Part shown: positions 52,753 through 63,735 of the stretch, piece after piece
How the letters are laid out: each line of letters begins with the position of its first letter
Numbering within the stretch: position 1 is the stretch's first letter
Source: Sclerotiophoma versabilis
Lineage: Eukaryota; Ascomycota; Dothideomycetes; Pleosporales; Didymellaceae
Length of the DNA: 64,000 nucleotides
NCBI GenBank assembly: GCA_012274445.1
Contig: JAAROD010000033.1
Coordinates: forward strand, 186,001 to 250,000
Direction of reading: 5' to 3'
Translations under genes and position numbers: made by a program
Notes under the pieces: model-generated
Told to the model about the DNA's origin: nothing
The model's input: the letters and a program-made list of their open reading frames with translations, nothing else
Database searches by the model: none

Positions 52753-53622
52753 CTAAGCGGACTTCTTCTCGGCCTCGGCGGCCAGACGGTCGTGCTCGTC
52801 GATGTCGCTATAAAAATGTTAGTAAGCAAATCAAGAGATCGAGTCCAAAGTGTGACACGTACATAGCCTCCCAGGGGTAGTTGATCCAGACATCGCCAAC
52901 GGTCTGCGCGGCCAGATACCTTCCCTTGAGGGTTTCCTCGGGAAGTGTGCCCTTCTTCGTCTTGTCCTTGTTGTGCAACACGAAGATGCTGAAAGTAGTC
53001 TTCTCCCCTGTGCGGCCAGACTTCCTCTGTGCCTCTACAACATCCTTCTCCAGCTCGCGCACAGCGTACTCGAGCGTTGTCCTTGTGTCATCAACCTCGT
53101 CAACAATGAGGACGTTCTTGCCAATCAGGTTGGCCATCTCGAGAGAGGAAAGGTCAAGCCACTGGGTACGTGTGACCTTTGTGCCGGGAACCTCGACCTC
53201 GGAGTCGTTGGAGCCACCGAGCTGCTCGTACAGGGAGAGACCGATAGCCTGAATGGGGATATTGGACGAGCCATCGCGCTTGAGGAAGGAGCGCAGAATG
53301 CGCGCGGGGACGTAACCGCCGCCGCCGATGGCGATCATAAGGTTGGGCTTGAATTCCTCGAGGATTCTGGGTGCGGCATCCTGGCAGTGCTTGTGCACCT
53401 GTGTAGCGTAAGTGAGTCACTACTATAAGAAAGCTTAAGATGTAGGCCTGGCATAAGAGCTACACTGCATAACAAGACATGTCCAAAGCGCACGGTGTGC
53501 CATGTTGCCTGTCGTCTGGTCGTACATTGACAGTAAATCAACAGTAGTACAGTATGCGAGTACCCACTACGATGCGTTTATGTACGTACCTGGTTGTATG
53601 TGACGTAAAGCTTCTCGACCAT
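52753..53622 (-). CDS. XPT1: Xanthine/hypoxanthine-guanine phosphoribosyltransferase
   Basis: Three exons: 53622-53590, 53398-52863, 52807-52753 (624 nt, 207 residues). The first exon codes MVEKLYVTYNQ, the second continues VHKHCQDAAP. Seen in order: LMIAIGGGGYVPARILRSFLK, IQAIGLSLYEQLG, RTQWLDLSSLE, the PRPP loop NVLIVDEVDDTRTTL (106-120), SIFVLHNKDKTKKG and GRYLAAQTVGDVWINYPWEA. These are the marks of yeast Xpt1/Hpt1, cytosolic purine-salvage enzymes that transfer the ribose-phosphate of PRPP to xanthine or hypoxanthine/guanine. Which base is preferred is not evident. Introns of 191 and 55 nt; the last 18 codons form a separate exon. First housekeeping gene after the decayed region. Confidence 0.93.
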
Positions 53623-54005
53623 GATTGCGATAGTTGTATGTTTATGTGGTACGGGTGAGGCGTAAAGTGTAAAGTATAAAGTATTGAGCTTGGTCGGTGT
53701 GGTCTAATATTGAGATTGAAAAGAAAAATCTTGGGCGCGGAGCACGCCGACGACGAGGCGTGGGGTAAATTTGAGAGGTCGAGCAGCCGTGCGCTAGTGT
53801 TGAAGACGTTAGCTTCTAGAAGCCTTGATCTACAACTTTCGTTGTCGATGCCTAGGCGCTCTTCACTCTTGTCTTGAAATGTTGGCGCAGCGCCGACTCA
53901 TTCTTTCAGGTATTAATTAGATAGAGAGCCACTTGTTCACTCATTCCTTCGTGTTACACGACGCTTTCAACCAATAACCCTCTACCCAACACAACATAGC
54001 CGCAA
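53623..54005. promoter_or_regulatory. XPT1 promoter / F-box gene 3' end
   Basis: 383 bases between two minus-strand genes. Short direct repeats (AAAGTGTAAAGTATAAAGTA, 53665-53685) lie about 50 bases upstream of the XPT1 start. Confidence 0.4.
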
Positions 54006-55697
54006 TCACCTGCCATCTATCCCTCTTCTACATGCTTCCACACTAGCAAAGCTGGGTTCGATTACCTCCCAAGGCCCTACACCTTCCAATGTACCCGCCT
54101 TTCCTGGCAACAGCACTGTATGGTCGTAGCAATAAACATAAAACGCGTCGCAGTACGGCCGTACGATGTACTTATCGTTGATGAGAAGATCTTTGTAGTG
54201 TACCTGCCATTCTTTATCGGTCCTCTGCATAGGCTTCAAGTGATTGTACGCCACAGCCGGATCAAGGCGGGGGGCAGCAATAGTGCCTCTGTGAACGATG
54301 ATACGTTCCTTGGTGCCAGCCTCGACAAAAGTGTCCTTCCACCAAACAACGTTGGCTTGGTCGAAAGAATCGATCGGAGACAGCCTTGGGTGCTGAGGCC
54401 TTGTGAAAGCATGGGCAAGTTCATCAAAATGGAGAGTGCGGACGGTTTGCAAACCCAGGATGATGTTCCATGCGTGGCATTGCAACATATATAAACCGTC
54501 ATGGCTTGCAGGTATGAAGCTTATGCTTCTACGGTCGCCAAATTCGACTCGACGGTCATCTTCGGACTCGTAGAGTAACTGTGTAGCACTGTCTATGCAT
54601 TCGCCTGCGTAAGTGAACCGATAATACCTCAGTTCGGTGAGACTGTTGCGAGACCGAGAATCAGCAGCGACGAACTGGCACAACATGATTGTCTCCGTAT
54701 CCGGCTGTAGAAGTAAGCCTAGCTCTACTTGTGCTATCGGGATAGGTAGCCTGTTGTTGTTAACGTTGAACGATCTGCCCTGCTGAGTGTCGTAATTCCA
54801 GATGTAAACGAGTGTGTGGTCATGTAAGTTTTCTGCGCAAGCCACTGTCCGACGCCGACATGTAAAGGTGAACCTCAGGCCTGGATTCGTAAACCGAAAG
54901 CTTTTCACTGGATCATGGCCATTCAGTTCGCCAACGAAGATGATGCCTCTGGCTTGCGCAGAAAACGCCACTATCTCGTCGGCTGCATAGACGTTTCCAA
55001 TTGTCTCGCGGGTCATGGGGACGAGGACTTTAGGTTTCAATGATCTCAAATTCAGTACGTGTACTTGACGACGGTCCTGGGCAAGCCATATGAGATTGTC
55101 GCCAGCAAGTGCGTGTTGCGTCAAGCCGAATGGTGTCGATACCTTGAAACTGCTGTCTGGCGGGCATGATGGAGAAGCGTTGCGGAAAGCATGAATGCTT
55201 CGGGCTTTGCGCGAGCAAAAGTTCAGGTCTGCGCCTCGAAAGTTGATAGTGCCATCGTACCAGCTGTGGAGGCTGGGCGTGAGCACAGGCAAACTTCGCA
55301 ACTTGTCACACCAAGATCGAGATACCTGCAAGTGGTCAGTAAATCTTTTCAGTCTCTCCGGCAATCCTTGGTAGAGCAGGAAAAGAAGGTTGCAAACATC
55401 GTCGCTGGGCAGACTCAGTGCAACGTAAACGCTGCAGTGTGTGCAATCGCACGAGTTTTGACTTACATGCTGCAATCGCCAAGGTGTGGATGTGTCAGAA
55501 TATGAAAATATGTAAGAGACAAGCTCCGCGGGCAGTCGTCCGATGATGTCGAACTGGAAGGTGCGTGTGCTGGTAAGGGACTGAACAAACCTCCACTCAT
55601 ATGGCGTCAACTCCTTGATTAGAGCTTCCAACGCGTTTAGCCTCGAGTCAGAAGTTGACAGTCGCGTGAACGCTTCCACTAAACCGTCGCTAGCCAT
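54006..55697 (-). CDS. F-box protein
   Basis: Two exons: 55697-55467 and 55325-54006 (1551 nt, 516 residues). The ATG at 55697 is used; the frame runs back to a TTG. The F-box FDIIGRLPAELVSYIFSYSDTSTPWRLQHV is followed, after the splice, by SRSWCDKLRSLPVLTPSLHSWY. The C-terminal 400 residues contain repeated beta-strand motifs (HVLNLRSLKPKVLVP, IIFVGELNG, LVYIWNYDTQQGRSF) suggesting a propeller-like domain that would bind the substrate of an SCF ubiquitin ligase. The intron (55326-55466, 141 nt, GTAAGT..TTGCAG) has no stop and keeps frame, so an unspliced form would also be translatable; the family pattern favours splicing. Confidence 0.85.
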   Translation of the reverse strand: MASDGLVEAFTRLSTSDSRLNALEALIKELTPYEWRFVQSLTSTRTFQFDIIGRLPAELVSYIFSYSDTSTPWRLQHVSQNSCDCTHCSVYVALSLPSDDVCNLLFLLYQGLPERLKRFTDHLQVSRSWCDKLRSLPVLTPSLHSWYDGTINFRGADLNFCSRKARSIHAFRNASPSCPPDSSFKVSTPFGLTQHALAGDNLIWLAQDRRQVHVLNLRSLKPKVLVPMTRETIGNVYAADEIVAFSAQARGIIFVGELNGHDPVKSFRFTNPGLRFTFTCRRRTVACAENLHDHTLVYIWNYDTQQGRSFNVNNNRLPIPIAQVELGLLLQPDTETIMLCQFVAADSRSRNSLTELRYYRFTYAGECIDSATQLLYESEDDRRVEFGDRRSISFIPASHDGLYMLQCHAWNIILGLQTVRTLHFDELAHAFTRPQHPRLSPIDSFDQANVVWWKDTFVEAGTKERIIVHRGTIAAPRLDPAVAYNHLKPMQRTDKEWQVHYKDLLINDKYIVRPYCDAFYVYCYDHTVLLPGKAGTLEGVGPWEVIEPSFASVEACRRGIDGR

Positions 55698-57011
55698 CTT
55701 AGGCAAGCAGGCAGCCGATGCGGAGTAGTCAGAGGAGGGCCTACAGACAAAGGAAGAGCGTGTGCTGACCTGATACGTTCGGCGACGTCAATCAAGGCGG
55801 TTGGGAGGAAGCGGCACGGTCGCCAGGACCCTCTTGACGATCTCCCCTTGATCAAGGAAGGCACGACGGACAGGCTCGTGGCCACTAGCGCCGGTACTTT
55901 GGAAAGCGAACTGCATGCACACCACATCACAGTGCTGCTGCAGCCATGGCGAAATGTTCCGGGTCGAGGGCTTGCAGCAGGCACGGTACGTACCGATAGT
56001 TGCAGCAGTTGACGCTGGCGTGTGATGCGGCGACGCTGAAAGGCACACTGGGATTGCACAAATGCCATGAGAGCTGTCCGCCAGAGCTGTCACGCTACCA
56101 GACCCCGCAGCCAGACATTGAGCGTTGTAGCAGGGTGGTTGTAAGACTGTTCTAGAGTGCCGCGGCCGTTTCACTTGCCGGGGAGGCATGTGGCGGGCGA
56201 CGTCTGCGCGAACCTTGAGCTGCTTGTCAAGAAGCCGCAGCAGAACAAACGCTGAGCTGGTCCGGGACGCCGTCGCGAGCTTGCTGACTGTGAGCCGAGG
56301 AGGGCAAGCCCAGACCTGGCGTCGTTGCCGCCGTCCCTCTGCTTTGTTCGATCGTGCCCCTCCCGCTCTACTGCTCTTCTGGCTGCGCAGAGGCCTCCAG
56401 ACGCTCAGCACCGCCGTCGATCCTCCCATATTGGAGAGTGTCCTGTGCTTGTGGCAGACAGTCGAGGGAAACGCTGCTGGCGCCCGCGCATGGCCTGTGC
56501 CTAGCATCTCCTATCCTTCCAGATGATACTTTTTGCGACACACGCCCTCCACTGTCTCAGCAGCTCCCTTCGCGACCAGCGCTGCTGCTAGTCCTGCCAT
56601 CGCCGACGCGCTGTGCGTCGTCCCTCGTTTGCACAGCACAGCAATACGTGGAAGCCGTGCGTGCCATACTGTAGATGCTGTAGATAATCCCACCTCTCCC
56701 AACCCATCGCTGCAGGACAGCGCCCGCGCTGCTACCCGCCGCCACGGCAAACCTCTGTTCTTCGGTAGCTCCCGATCCTACGTCTTGCCGACCTTTCTGG
56801 AACAACACCTCCGGTCGTCGCTCCGCACCGCCAATCCACCCTACATCGGGGACCCTGCCGCCCGATCCAGCAGTGTTGCGGCTGATTGACAGAACATTGC
56901 TTCGCTGCGAAAACTTCATCCCGGCTCGAGAGCGCTTTTCAAGGGCCCTGCTGGCTTAGCAGCCCAACACCTCAACATTGCTACCACCCTTCCCCGCCGC
57001 GTCTCCACACC
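55698..57011. promoter_or_regulatory. Long divergent promoter, F-box gene / HSF-type factor
   Basis: 1.3 kb between divergent starts. GC-rich; crossing open frames on both strands begin without ATG or lack any family match and were rejected. The stretch 56880-57011 is pyrimidine-rich and probably transcribed leader of the HSF-type gene. Long leaders are usual for fungal transcription factors. Confidence 0.45.
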
Positions 57012-59011
57012 ATGGCTTCTGTCGCAGAAGCTCGCCGGAGCCCGTTCTCTGCCGACCACAACTCGAACATGCACCGGTCCATTCCCATCCTGCCCTCCTC
57101 CAGCTCCTCGCTGGCGCCCCCACGGGACCCAATGGACATCACGCCGTCGTCCACCTCAGCCATGGGCCCGCCGAGCCTGACTGCGCCAGGTGCAGATCGA
57201 CAGCACCTTGCCCCGACACACCAGACACACGCGCCGAATCAATTAGCGAACGGTGACTCAGACAACAACACGTCCAACGGCAGTGGCACGTCTGCGCCCG
57301 CAGTGGGCGCCGCAGCAGCCGCCCAGCAGCCGAAGGTGGTGCAGACGGCCTTCATTCACAAACTCTACAAGTCGGTTTCCCCCAGCCCCGGGCCACTGCA
57401 CGCAGTCACTAACACGTGCCCAGCATGCTCGAGGACCAAAGCATTCAGCATCTTATTTCTTGGTCTAGCACCAACGAAAGCTTCGTCATGTCTCCTTCCA
57501 GCGAGTTCTCAAAAGTTCTGTCGTACGTACCACCCCAACCATTCTGGAGTCGTGCAAAACTGACACACCCTGTAGCTCATATTTCAAGCACACCAACATC
57601 TCTTCTTTCGTTCGACAACTGAACATGTATGGTTTTCACAAGGGTGGGTGGTCTGCGCATGCATTGTAAGGGAGTCTTGCTAAGGCCGAGCAGTAAGCGA
57701 CGTATTTCACACCGGATCGCCTGATTCTCCACTCTGGGAGTTCAAGCACGGAAACGGCAACTTCAAGCGTGGCGATCTTGTGGGCTTGCGCGAGATCAAA
57801 CGACGAGCGTCGAGGCACGCACTTATCCACCGAGATTCCTTCTCCACCCCGAAGATCCCGACCGGACCACCTCCTGCACAGCCCGTCGAGCAGCAGATGC
57901 CAGATCCTGTCGAGTCGCGACTCAACGCCCTGGAATACAACATGCACAACATGCACTCGCAAATCCAGCGATCGGAGGATACGTGCGCATATCTCAGTCA
58001 AAAGGCTGCAGTATTGATGGAAGGCATGATGCGCTGCCATCAGGTATGCCACATCAGCACAAGTCACCGTTTTTTGTGCTAACTGTATTGCAGTGGAACC
58101 AAGAACTGGCCCATCACATCATGGATCTCGTCCCAGATCCAGAGCATTCTGTGCATAAGAACATTGCAAATATGCAACGAGACATCAATCGATATACCGA
58201 GATGCTACGCTCATTAGATCAATCAGAGGAGCCATCCTCAGCTCGCCAACCGTATTTTATGCATGTGGACAACAATGGTCCACCGCTGTCACCGCGCGCA
58301 ATGCCCCACGATCAGTATCCAGATTCCCGACGAGGATCCTTGGCAGGCCTCCCGCGCCAGACGCCCGTAAAGCCTCCAGTGCCAGCACATCTCGTCATCT
58401 CTCCGCGTCGGTATGGCTCGATTGGCACAGGGACCTACTCCCCATCATCAGCCAGAGCGCCGGCTGCACATCAGCCGCCTCCACCGCCCCCGCCTCCCCC
58501 GCCGTCTCTCCAAGTCCCCGGCGGAAATGGAGGAAACAATGCCGGGAGCGGCGCGTCGCCTCCTTATAACCACTTCCAGCGGCGACACACCTCTGCAGAT
58601 ATCCGAACTGTCGGTTGGCAGCCCCAGCCACCACCCACGCACTCGCCGTACGCATCAGGCCACAACTCCACACAGTGGCCTTCTTCGCCACATAGAGCAC
58701 CCATCGGTGGTGGCGATGAGCAACTTCGCAACGCTCTAGAATCGTACCAGCTTCCTCGGGGCCCCCGCGGGCGGACATCAAGACAAGGCACACCTCCAGA
58801 TGGTCCTCCATCTTCCTCATTGAACCCGGATAGTGGCTGGACGCTTCCCGGAGCCCGCTTCCCATTCAAGGGCTTCGACACTCCTGGGCCGCCAACACGT
58901 CGTTCTAGCATGGCGTCCAACGTACATTCGCTTCTGAACCCCGCGGAGACAGCTGAGCGAGCAGACGAAGACGAGCCTGAGGATCCCAGGAAGAGGAAGA
59001 GGATACAATAA
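57012..59011 (+). CDS. SFL1: HSF-type transcription factor, Sfl1-like
   Basis: Five exons: 57012-57370, 57424-57522, 57576-57643, 57694-58043, 58094-59011 (1794 nt, 597 residues). After a Ser/Pro/Ala-rich N-terminus of about 107 residues the HSF DNA-binding domain is split over exons 1-4: FIHKLYNMLED, SIQHLISWSSTNESFVMS, SEFSKVLSSYFKHTNISSFV, RQLNMYGFHKVSDVFHTGSP, LWEFKHGNGNFKRGDLVGL. RQLNMYGFHK is the recognition-helix hallmark. A coiled-coil region follows (SRLNALEYNMHNMHSQIQRS), and the last exon codes a long disordered Pro-rich tail (ten Pro in a row near 58470-58505) ending in basic PRKRKRIQ, a likely nuclear signal. Sfl1 in yeasts represses flocculation and hyphal genes; here the target set is unknown. 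Confidence 0.9.
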
Positions 59012-59570
59012 AAGCGCTGTTTCACGTCACGCGTTCGTTCTCAGGAGCGTCTGTTATCTGTTGCAATGTTTTTATATTCGTTGGAGGCTAGCGCTTGGTT
59101 AATCGGCTGGCATCTTGTTTCATCCGCCTCAAATCAGGAGGCTATCTACTTCCCACCTACGTCCGCTTGGCATGGACCATCTCATCATCTCATTATCTTA
59201 CTGTCTCACCTATCAGATATCCACGCATCTTACATGCCATGTTCCTACCTTTATCAATCGAGCATCAGCGCTTTTCTACATCAAACCCTGCAATCCCTCC
59301 ATCCAATCCTAAACCATGCTGTCCGTACTGTCCGTACTGTCGTCCAAGAGCCTTGTTATAAAACCCAACGCACGTAGTCCATCAACTCGCTAACCACATG
59401 CTCCCATCTAACCAGCTTCCAACCTGTTATTCCTTTCTCCTCGCCATGATACCATACCATACGCAGCACATGATTTATTTATATATATATATATTTTTTC
59501 ACAATCCCTCCACCAGCGCCGTCTTGTCTGTATTGCAACTACAACTACAACTCTGGTCTCCACACGACGC

Positions 59571-59625
<55 letters not shown>
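59571..59625. repeat. TTGA tetranucleotide microsatellite
   Basis: About 13-14 uninterrupted copies of TTGA. Confidence 0.97.
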
Positions 59626-59659
59626 CTTTCTCTCTCTATAACGTGTGTCTTCGGGAGGG

Positions 59660-59701
<42 letters not shown>
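59660..59701. repeat. 42-nt poly(A) tract
   Basis: Forty-two consecutive A. GTGTGTCTTCGGGAGGG at 59643-59659 is an imperfect inverted copy of 59722-59743 (reverse complement contains GTCTTCG and ends GAGGG). Confidence 0.9.
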
Positions 59702-59702
<1 letters not shown>

Positions 59703-60094
59703 AGATTCAAAACGGGTATTTCCCTCTTTTCGAAGACGTACACAGCGTGGATTTATTAAGAGCTTGCGCTGTGAGGGTCATCTTTTTTTTTTTTTTATCT
59801 CATCTTCGCAGGGAGTCTTCTGGGATGTTGGTTGGGTGGGTGGGTGGTGGTAGAGATGCAATGCGTACTGCGTGTTAGGTGTTGATGTGATGGTGGCTGG
59901 AGTGTACGAGGTGGGTGCACGAGGTGGGTGCGTTGGATTGGGGAGTAATCGCGGGCAGAGGAGAATTAGGGGTCAAAGAAGGTTCGTATTTGCAAGATAC
60001 CCACGCGACGACTCTTAACGATAGCGAATGTAGCGAAGACGAGGTTTCGAGGTCGTCAAGTCATGTGTCATTAGGTACCCAATGTCCATCCTTA

Positions 60095-60139
60095 TCTTTC
60101 CTTTCCTTTCCTTTCCTTGCCTTTCCTTGCCTTTCCTTT
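60095..60139. repeat. CTTTC pentanucleotide array
   Basis: Repeated CTTTC/CTTGC units, about nine, with C-to-G variants in two of them. Confidence 0.85.
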
Positions 60140-60441
60140 GTATGCTGCTTCCCTATTCCTGCCAGGGCGTTCCTCCCTTCTTACGGTCGCCCGCCACTGT
60201 ACGTGTTATTGCTAGTACGTGTTGTTGCTACTCTAGATATCCTCGCGTCCCACACAAAGGGGGTATATGATAATTATTATACAAGAACGACAAGATCGCT
60301 GCCTTTTGTACGCCTGATGCCTTCACCCTGTATGTATGATGGTGTATGCTGAACGCCGGTCGTCATGAAGTCTCTCGAAGGAAATATTATGAGAAAGGAA
60401 AGTGCAGTGCGGTGCTATGTTGTGCTGGTTGCGAGAGTCGC

Positions 60442-63400
60442 CTAACTCCTCATTCGTCGGAAGCGCCGAGATGCTCTTCTCCTCAGGCCGCCCATGGCGC
60501 GGCGGACACTCTCGCCATCCGTCTCGTCGCCTTCTTGTTTGTGTGTTGGCACCGCGAGACCTTGTTGATTCTGTCGCGCACTCTTGACGGAGTCTTGATG
60601 CGCGATTGTCTTATTTTGCTCTCGCCAGAACAGCCTCTTCTGGTCTATCACAGCTTGGCTCAAGCTTCCGAAGCCCTTTCTGACAAAAGCAAAGTCGTGC
60701 AGGATATTGGGATCGATACACGTCCTGGGCAGGTTCTGGACAAGCATAAACAGCTCTCCATCACCCGGGCGGTACTTTTTGATTTCAGGCTCACCGAGCT
60801 TAAAGATAGCGAGCGCATAGCGGTATAACGCTCGGGGTCCTTCGTACAAGAAAGCATCCCAGACGCGGAGCACGGTCTCAATGGGCAGGACGCCAACGAA
60901 GAGAGACATGAACCAGGATGTACAAGATAGCGCTACGGTAGGCTGACGTTGGAACTTTGAGTTCGGATGGGCGTGAGATCCAGCGCCTGAGTTGATAAGG
61001 TCGGTATCGTTGATGGAGGCCCAAACTTTCGGAAGGTAGTCCTTGATGAGCATCATGAGAACGTTGACTTCTGTATTGGCGAGGGAGCGGGCATGGGCGC
61101 CGGGAAGGTGATTTTGCGTGATGATTGTGAGGAGGATAAAAACCTTTTCCTTGTCCTGCTTCAGAAAAAGGAGCAGGAGACCAGCGATAAAATTCAGCGA
61201 TTGGCAGTAGCCGATACTCGGGTTATTGAGGGCGAAGCAGGAGAGGACTTCGCGCAGGTCTTGAATCAGAGCAGGCTCGTCGTCTGACTCTCCGTCTAGT
61301 AGATCGGTTGCTGGCTCAGGGCGGAAGTGAATGTTGTCTGGGAATGTGCGGTCAAGATCACGCTCAATCGCATCCTTGTCGTCCTTGTTCAGCTCGTCAC
61401 GTTTAACTCGTGCTGCCAGGGAAGCGTACAAGCCAATGTTTTCTCTCTGTTGGAGAGAGTGCTGGCCGCCAGAGTAGTACCACCACATAGCTCCTCGCCA
61501 CTCCGGAGGATAGCCTTTGCGAGCATACCGCTTGACTTTCTCGTTCATCTCAGGAAATTTGGTCGGCTCGGTTGTCGGAAGGCCCTGTTTGGTCATCAAC
61601 GCAATCCACTTGTTTCGGCGCCTGTTGATATGCTCTTCGTATCTCGCCGCCCATGCATTGTGCTCTTGTACGCTGACGTTCAACGACTCTTTCTTGAATC
61701 CGTAGCGATCGCGCTCAGCCTTCTCTGGCATTTTTCGTACCGCTGGCGTGATGCCTTGGACCTGGCCGTTTTGTGTGTATGCAGTGGTGGGCCTTGCCTC
61801 GGCGGTTTTTACGGGCTTCAAAAACGAGTCCAGCCCGAAACCACTTTTTCGGTCGTACACACTGGTCGATGCTCGGCGCGGAATAGCTTCGTCCTCATCA
61901 ACTTCTGGCAGTGGCTGAGACTTCTGCAGCGGTGGTGATTGCAGAGCAGGGTCCACTTTCTGGACTGACTCGGTCGATGCCAGTCGGGATACACTCGGCC
62001 TCTTCGAATGCCTTCTCGAGTATGCCTCGATATCTGCCCAGTCTCGTCGCGACATGCGCGATCTGTTCATGGGCAATCGTGGCAGAGCAGCAATCTCGCG
62101 ATGCATCTCCGACATTTGAGCCCGCTTAGCACTCGGTACCCTAGAAAGCAGTCCGTCATCCGCGGACTGCACTAGTGCGCTGGGTGCACCCAGGGACAGG
62201 GCCTGCAGAGTCATCGATATTCGTCGCGGCACCTCCTCACTCGATCGTTGCCTTTCATCTGACTTCTTCTTGTTCGTCAAGGCTGTGACGGCTTCGATTG
62301 TCCTCGGCGTGTACGCGGCCTGAAAAGGACTGATTTGCAGTGGAGAGATTTGATGCGGCTTCAGTTCACCATCTGCTCCACCATGCGTATCATCATCAAG
62401 TAGGCTCTGGTCGGAGACATCTGTCGCAGAAGGTGGGCGTATGGAGAGACGGTGCTTTCTTATCCCGTGCTTGGCGACCATTCCATTAAGAGGCGGTGCT
62501 GGGTAGTTATCCCATTGCTTGAGATTCTCAGACGACTGAAACGAGGATAGCGAATCGATATCGCGAGATGGTGTTTGTGACAGCTCCGGCGGTTCCATAT
62601 CCAGAGCCATTGGGGAGGGGTCTCGTGCCTTCTCGCCAATCATGGAGTAACCTCGTACATCATCATCGTAGCAGTAGGCATCGATGACATCGTCCACGGC
62701 GCTAAACTGGTCCAGCTCTTCATCCTCTTCAGCGACGTCAGAAGTCTGTATCGTCTCTGGAGAATCGTCACGGTCGCGCAGGCGGTCTCTCGACTGGTCT
62801 CTCGAGTATATGCTGTTCTGGCGATCACTGGCAATGGAGCTGCGGGCTGTTGCAATACTGCTGCGTTCTGTGCCGGCTTCCATCAAGCTCGAGGATGTGT
62901 TTGTATAGCCTGATCTCGAGCTGAAACGGGGCTCCTCACCTCGCAGCTGTCGGATGGGCGGGGGAGGGTAGTAGTCTGAATGAGACCAGTTCGGCACTCC
63001 GCGGTTGGGCTTGTATGTGCCAGACAGGTTCGACCGCTCGCCGTTGCGGTACTGGCCGTAGTCGGGTATCGAGGTTACGGAGCGCAATGGCGGAGTTGGG
63101 AGGAACGAGGCTTGTGACGAGCTGGTGTAACCTCGAGGCCTAACGGGTGATATCGAGGCAGACAGGTCCTCCGAGGACGAGTCCCACTGCGGCCCGTTGG
63201 AGGTGGGCGGGTTGCTGGCAAGCGGGTTGAAGATGGCGCGCAGGTCTGGGGAGCCAGGCCCACTGGCATCGCGTCGCATCGGCGGGGCCATGGCTGGGGA
63301 GGAGGTAGGGCCATCGAAGGGGGGAAATTGGCCGTACTTGGGCGAGGAGACGGCGGCGTGGCGGAGGAGGGAAGGGGCTCGCTGTCGGGGGGGAGGGAAT

Positions 63401-63735
63401 TTGGGGGAGGGCAGAGCGACGGAGTGGAGGGTGGGGCTCTCGGGGGCAGGGCTGTAGGCGCGGCGCTCGTAGGCGGGGGCGACGGCGGTGTCCATGTTCA
63501 GTTGCACGGGCAGCAGTCCTCTCTTCGCACTCAGTCCATGTGTGTACAGGGCGGGCGGCGAGGGGGAGGCGGGCGGGGTGTCGCAGGCCGCGGGCTTGTA
63601 GGCGAAGTAGTGGAGGCGCGATGGGGCGGCGGCGGGGGCGTCGTAGGGGAAGGCGGAGCTGGGGACGTCGTCGGTGGGAGTCCAGTGGGCGGCGGCGGCG
63701 GTGGTAGGGGCAGCACGGTATAGGGCGTCAGCCAT
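60442..63735 (-). CDS. TBC-domain Rab GTPase-activating protein
   Basis: Single exon, 1097 residues, ATG at 63735. The first ~660 residues are low-complexity Pro/Ser/Arg-rich with many likely phosphorylation sites and no fold visible. The TBC domain starts about residue 735 (GYPPEWRGAMWWYYSGG). Catalytic fingers are intact: IERDLDRTFPDN carries the arginine finger (about 795) and IGYCQSLNFIAGLLL the glutamine finger (about 844). DYLPKVWASINDTDL, SWFMSLFVGVLPIETVLRVWDAFLYEG and ALAIFKLGEPEIKKY follow, then a basic C-terminus RRRASRRFRRMRS. TBC proteins accelerate GTP hydrolysis by Rab GTPases in vesicle traffic; the Rab partner is unknown. A 3.3-kb intronless frame supports the model. Confidence 0.94.
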   Translation of the reverse strand: MADALYRAAPTTAAAAHWTPTDDVPSSAFPYDAPAAAPSRLHYFAYKPAACDTPPASPSPPALYTHGLSAKRGLLPVQLNMDTAVAPAYERRAYSPAPESPTLHSVALPSPKFPPPRQRAPSLLRHAAVSSPKYGQFPPFDGPTSSPAMAPPMRRDASGPGSPDLRAIFNPLASNPPTSNGPQWDSSSEDLSASISPVRPRGYTSSSQASFLPTPPLRSVTSIPDYGQYRNGERSNLSGTYKPNRGVPNWSHSDYYPPPPIRQLRGEEPRFSSRSGYTNTSSSLMEAGTERSSIATARSSIASDRQNSIYSRDQSRDRLRDRDDSPETIQTSDVAEEDEELDQFSAVDDVIDAYCYDDDVRGYSMIGEKARDPSPMALDMEPPELSQTPSRDIDSLSSFQSSENLKQWDNYPAPPLNGMVAKHGIRKHRLSIRPPSATDVSDQSLLDDDTHGGADGELKPHQISPLQISPFQAAYTPRTIEAVTALTNKKKSDERQRSSEEVPRRISMTLQALSLGAPSALVQSADDGLLSRVPSAKRAQMSEMHREIAALPRLPMNRSRMSRRDWADIEAYSRRHSKRPSVSRLASTESVQKVDPALQSPPLQKSQPLPEVDEDEAIPRRASTSVYDRKSGFGLDSFLKPVKTAEARPTTAYTQNGQVQGITPAVRKMPEKAERDRYGFKKESLNVSVQEHNAWAARYEEHINRRRNKWIALMTKQGLPTTEPTKFPEMNEKVKRYARKGYPPEWRGAMWWYYSGGQHSLQQRENIGLYASLAARVKRDELNKDDKDAIERDLDRTFPDNIHFRPEPATDLLDGESDDEPALIQDLREVLSCFALNNPSIGYCQSLNFIAGLLLLFLKQDKEKVFILLTIITQNHLPGAHARSLANTEVNVLMMLIKDYLPKVWASINDTDLINSGAGSHAHPNSKFQRQPTVALSCTSWFMSLFVGVLPIETVLRVWDAFLYEGPRALYRYALAIFKLGEPEIKKYRPGDGELFMLVQNLPRTCIDPNILHDFAFVRKGFGSLSQAVIDQKRLFWREQNKTIAHQDSVKSARQNQQGLAVPTHKQEGDETDGESVRRAMGGLRRRASRRFRRMRS

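Larger units (their letters stand above)
59012..60441. other. Convergent intergenic region rich in microsatellites
   Basis: 1.4 kb between convergent 3' ends. No gene. It contains a TTGA tetranucleotide array (59571-59625), a 42-base A tract (59660-59701) with inverted flanks, a 14-base T tract (59783-59796) and a CTTTC pentanucleotide array (60095-60139). Confidence 0.7.

Noticed and set aside
53632..53660. Further 5S 3' end (GTTGTATGT near 53634)
   Set aside because: Only about nine bases match, no T-run and no upstream 5S sequence; chance similarity.
55788..56507. 239-codon minus frame between the F-box and HSF genes
   Set aside because: No family resemblance and low-complexity composition; lies in the divergent promoter region.
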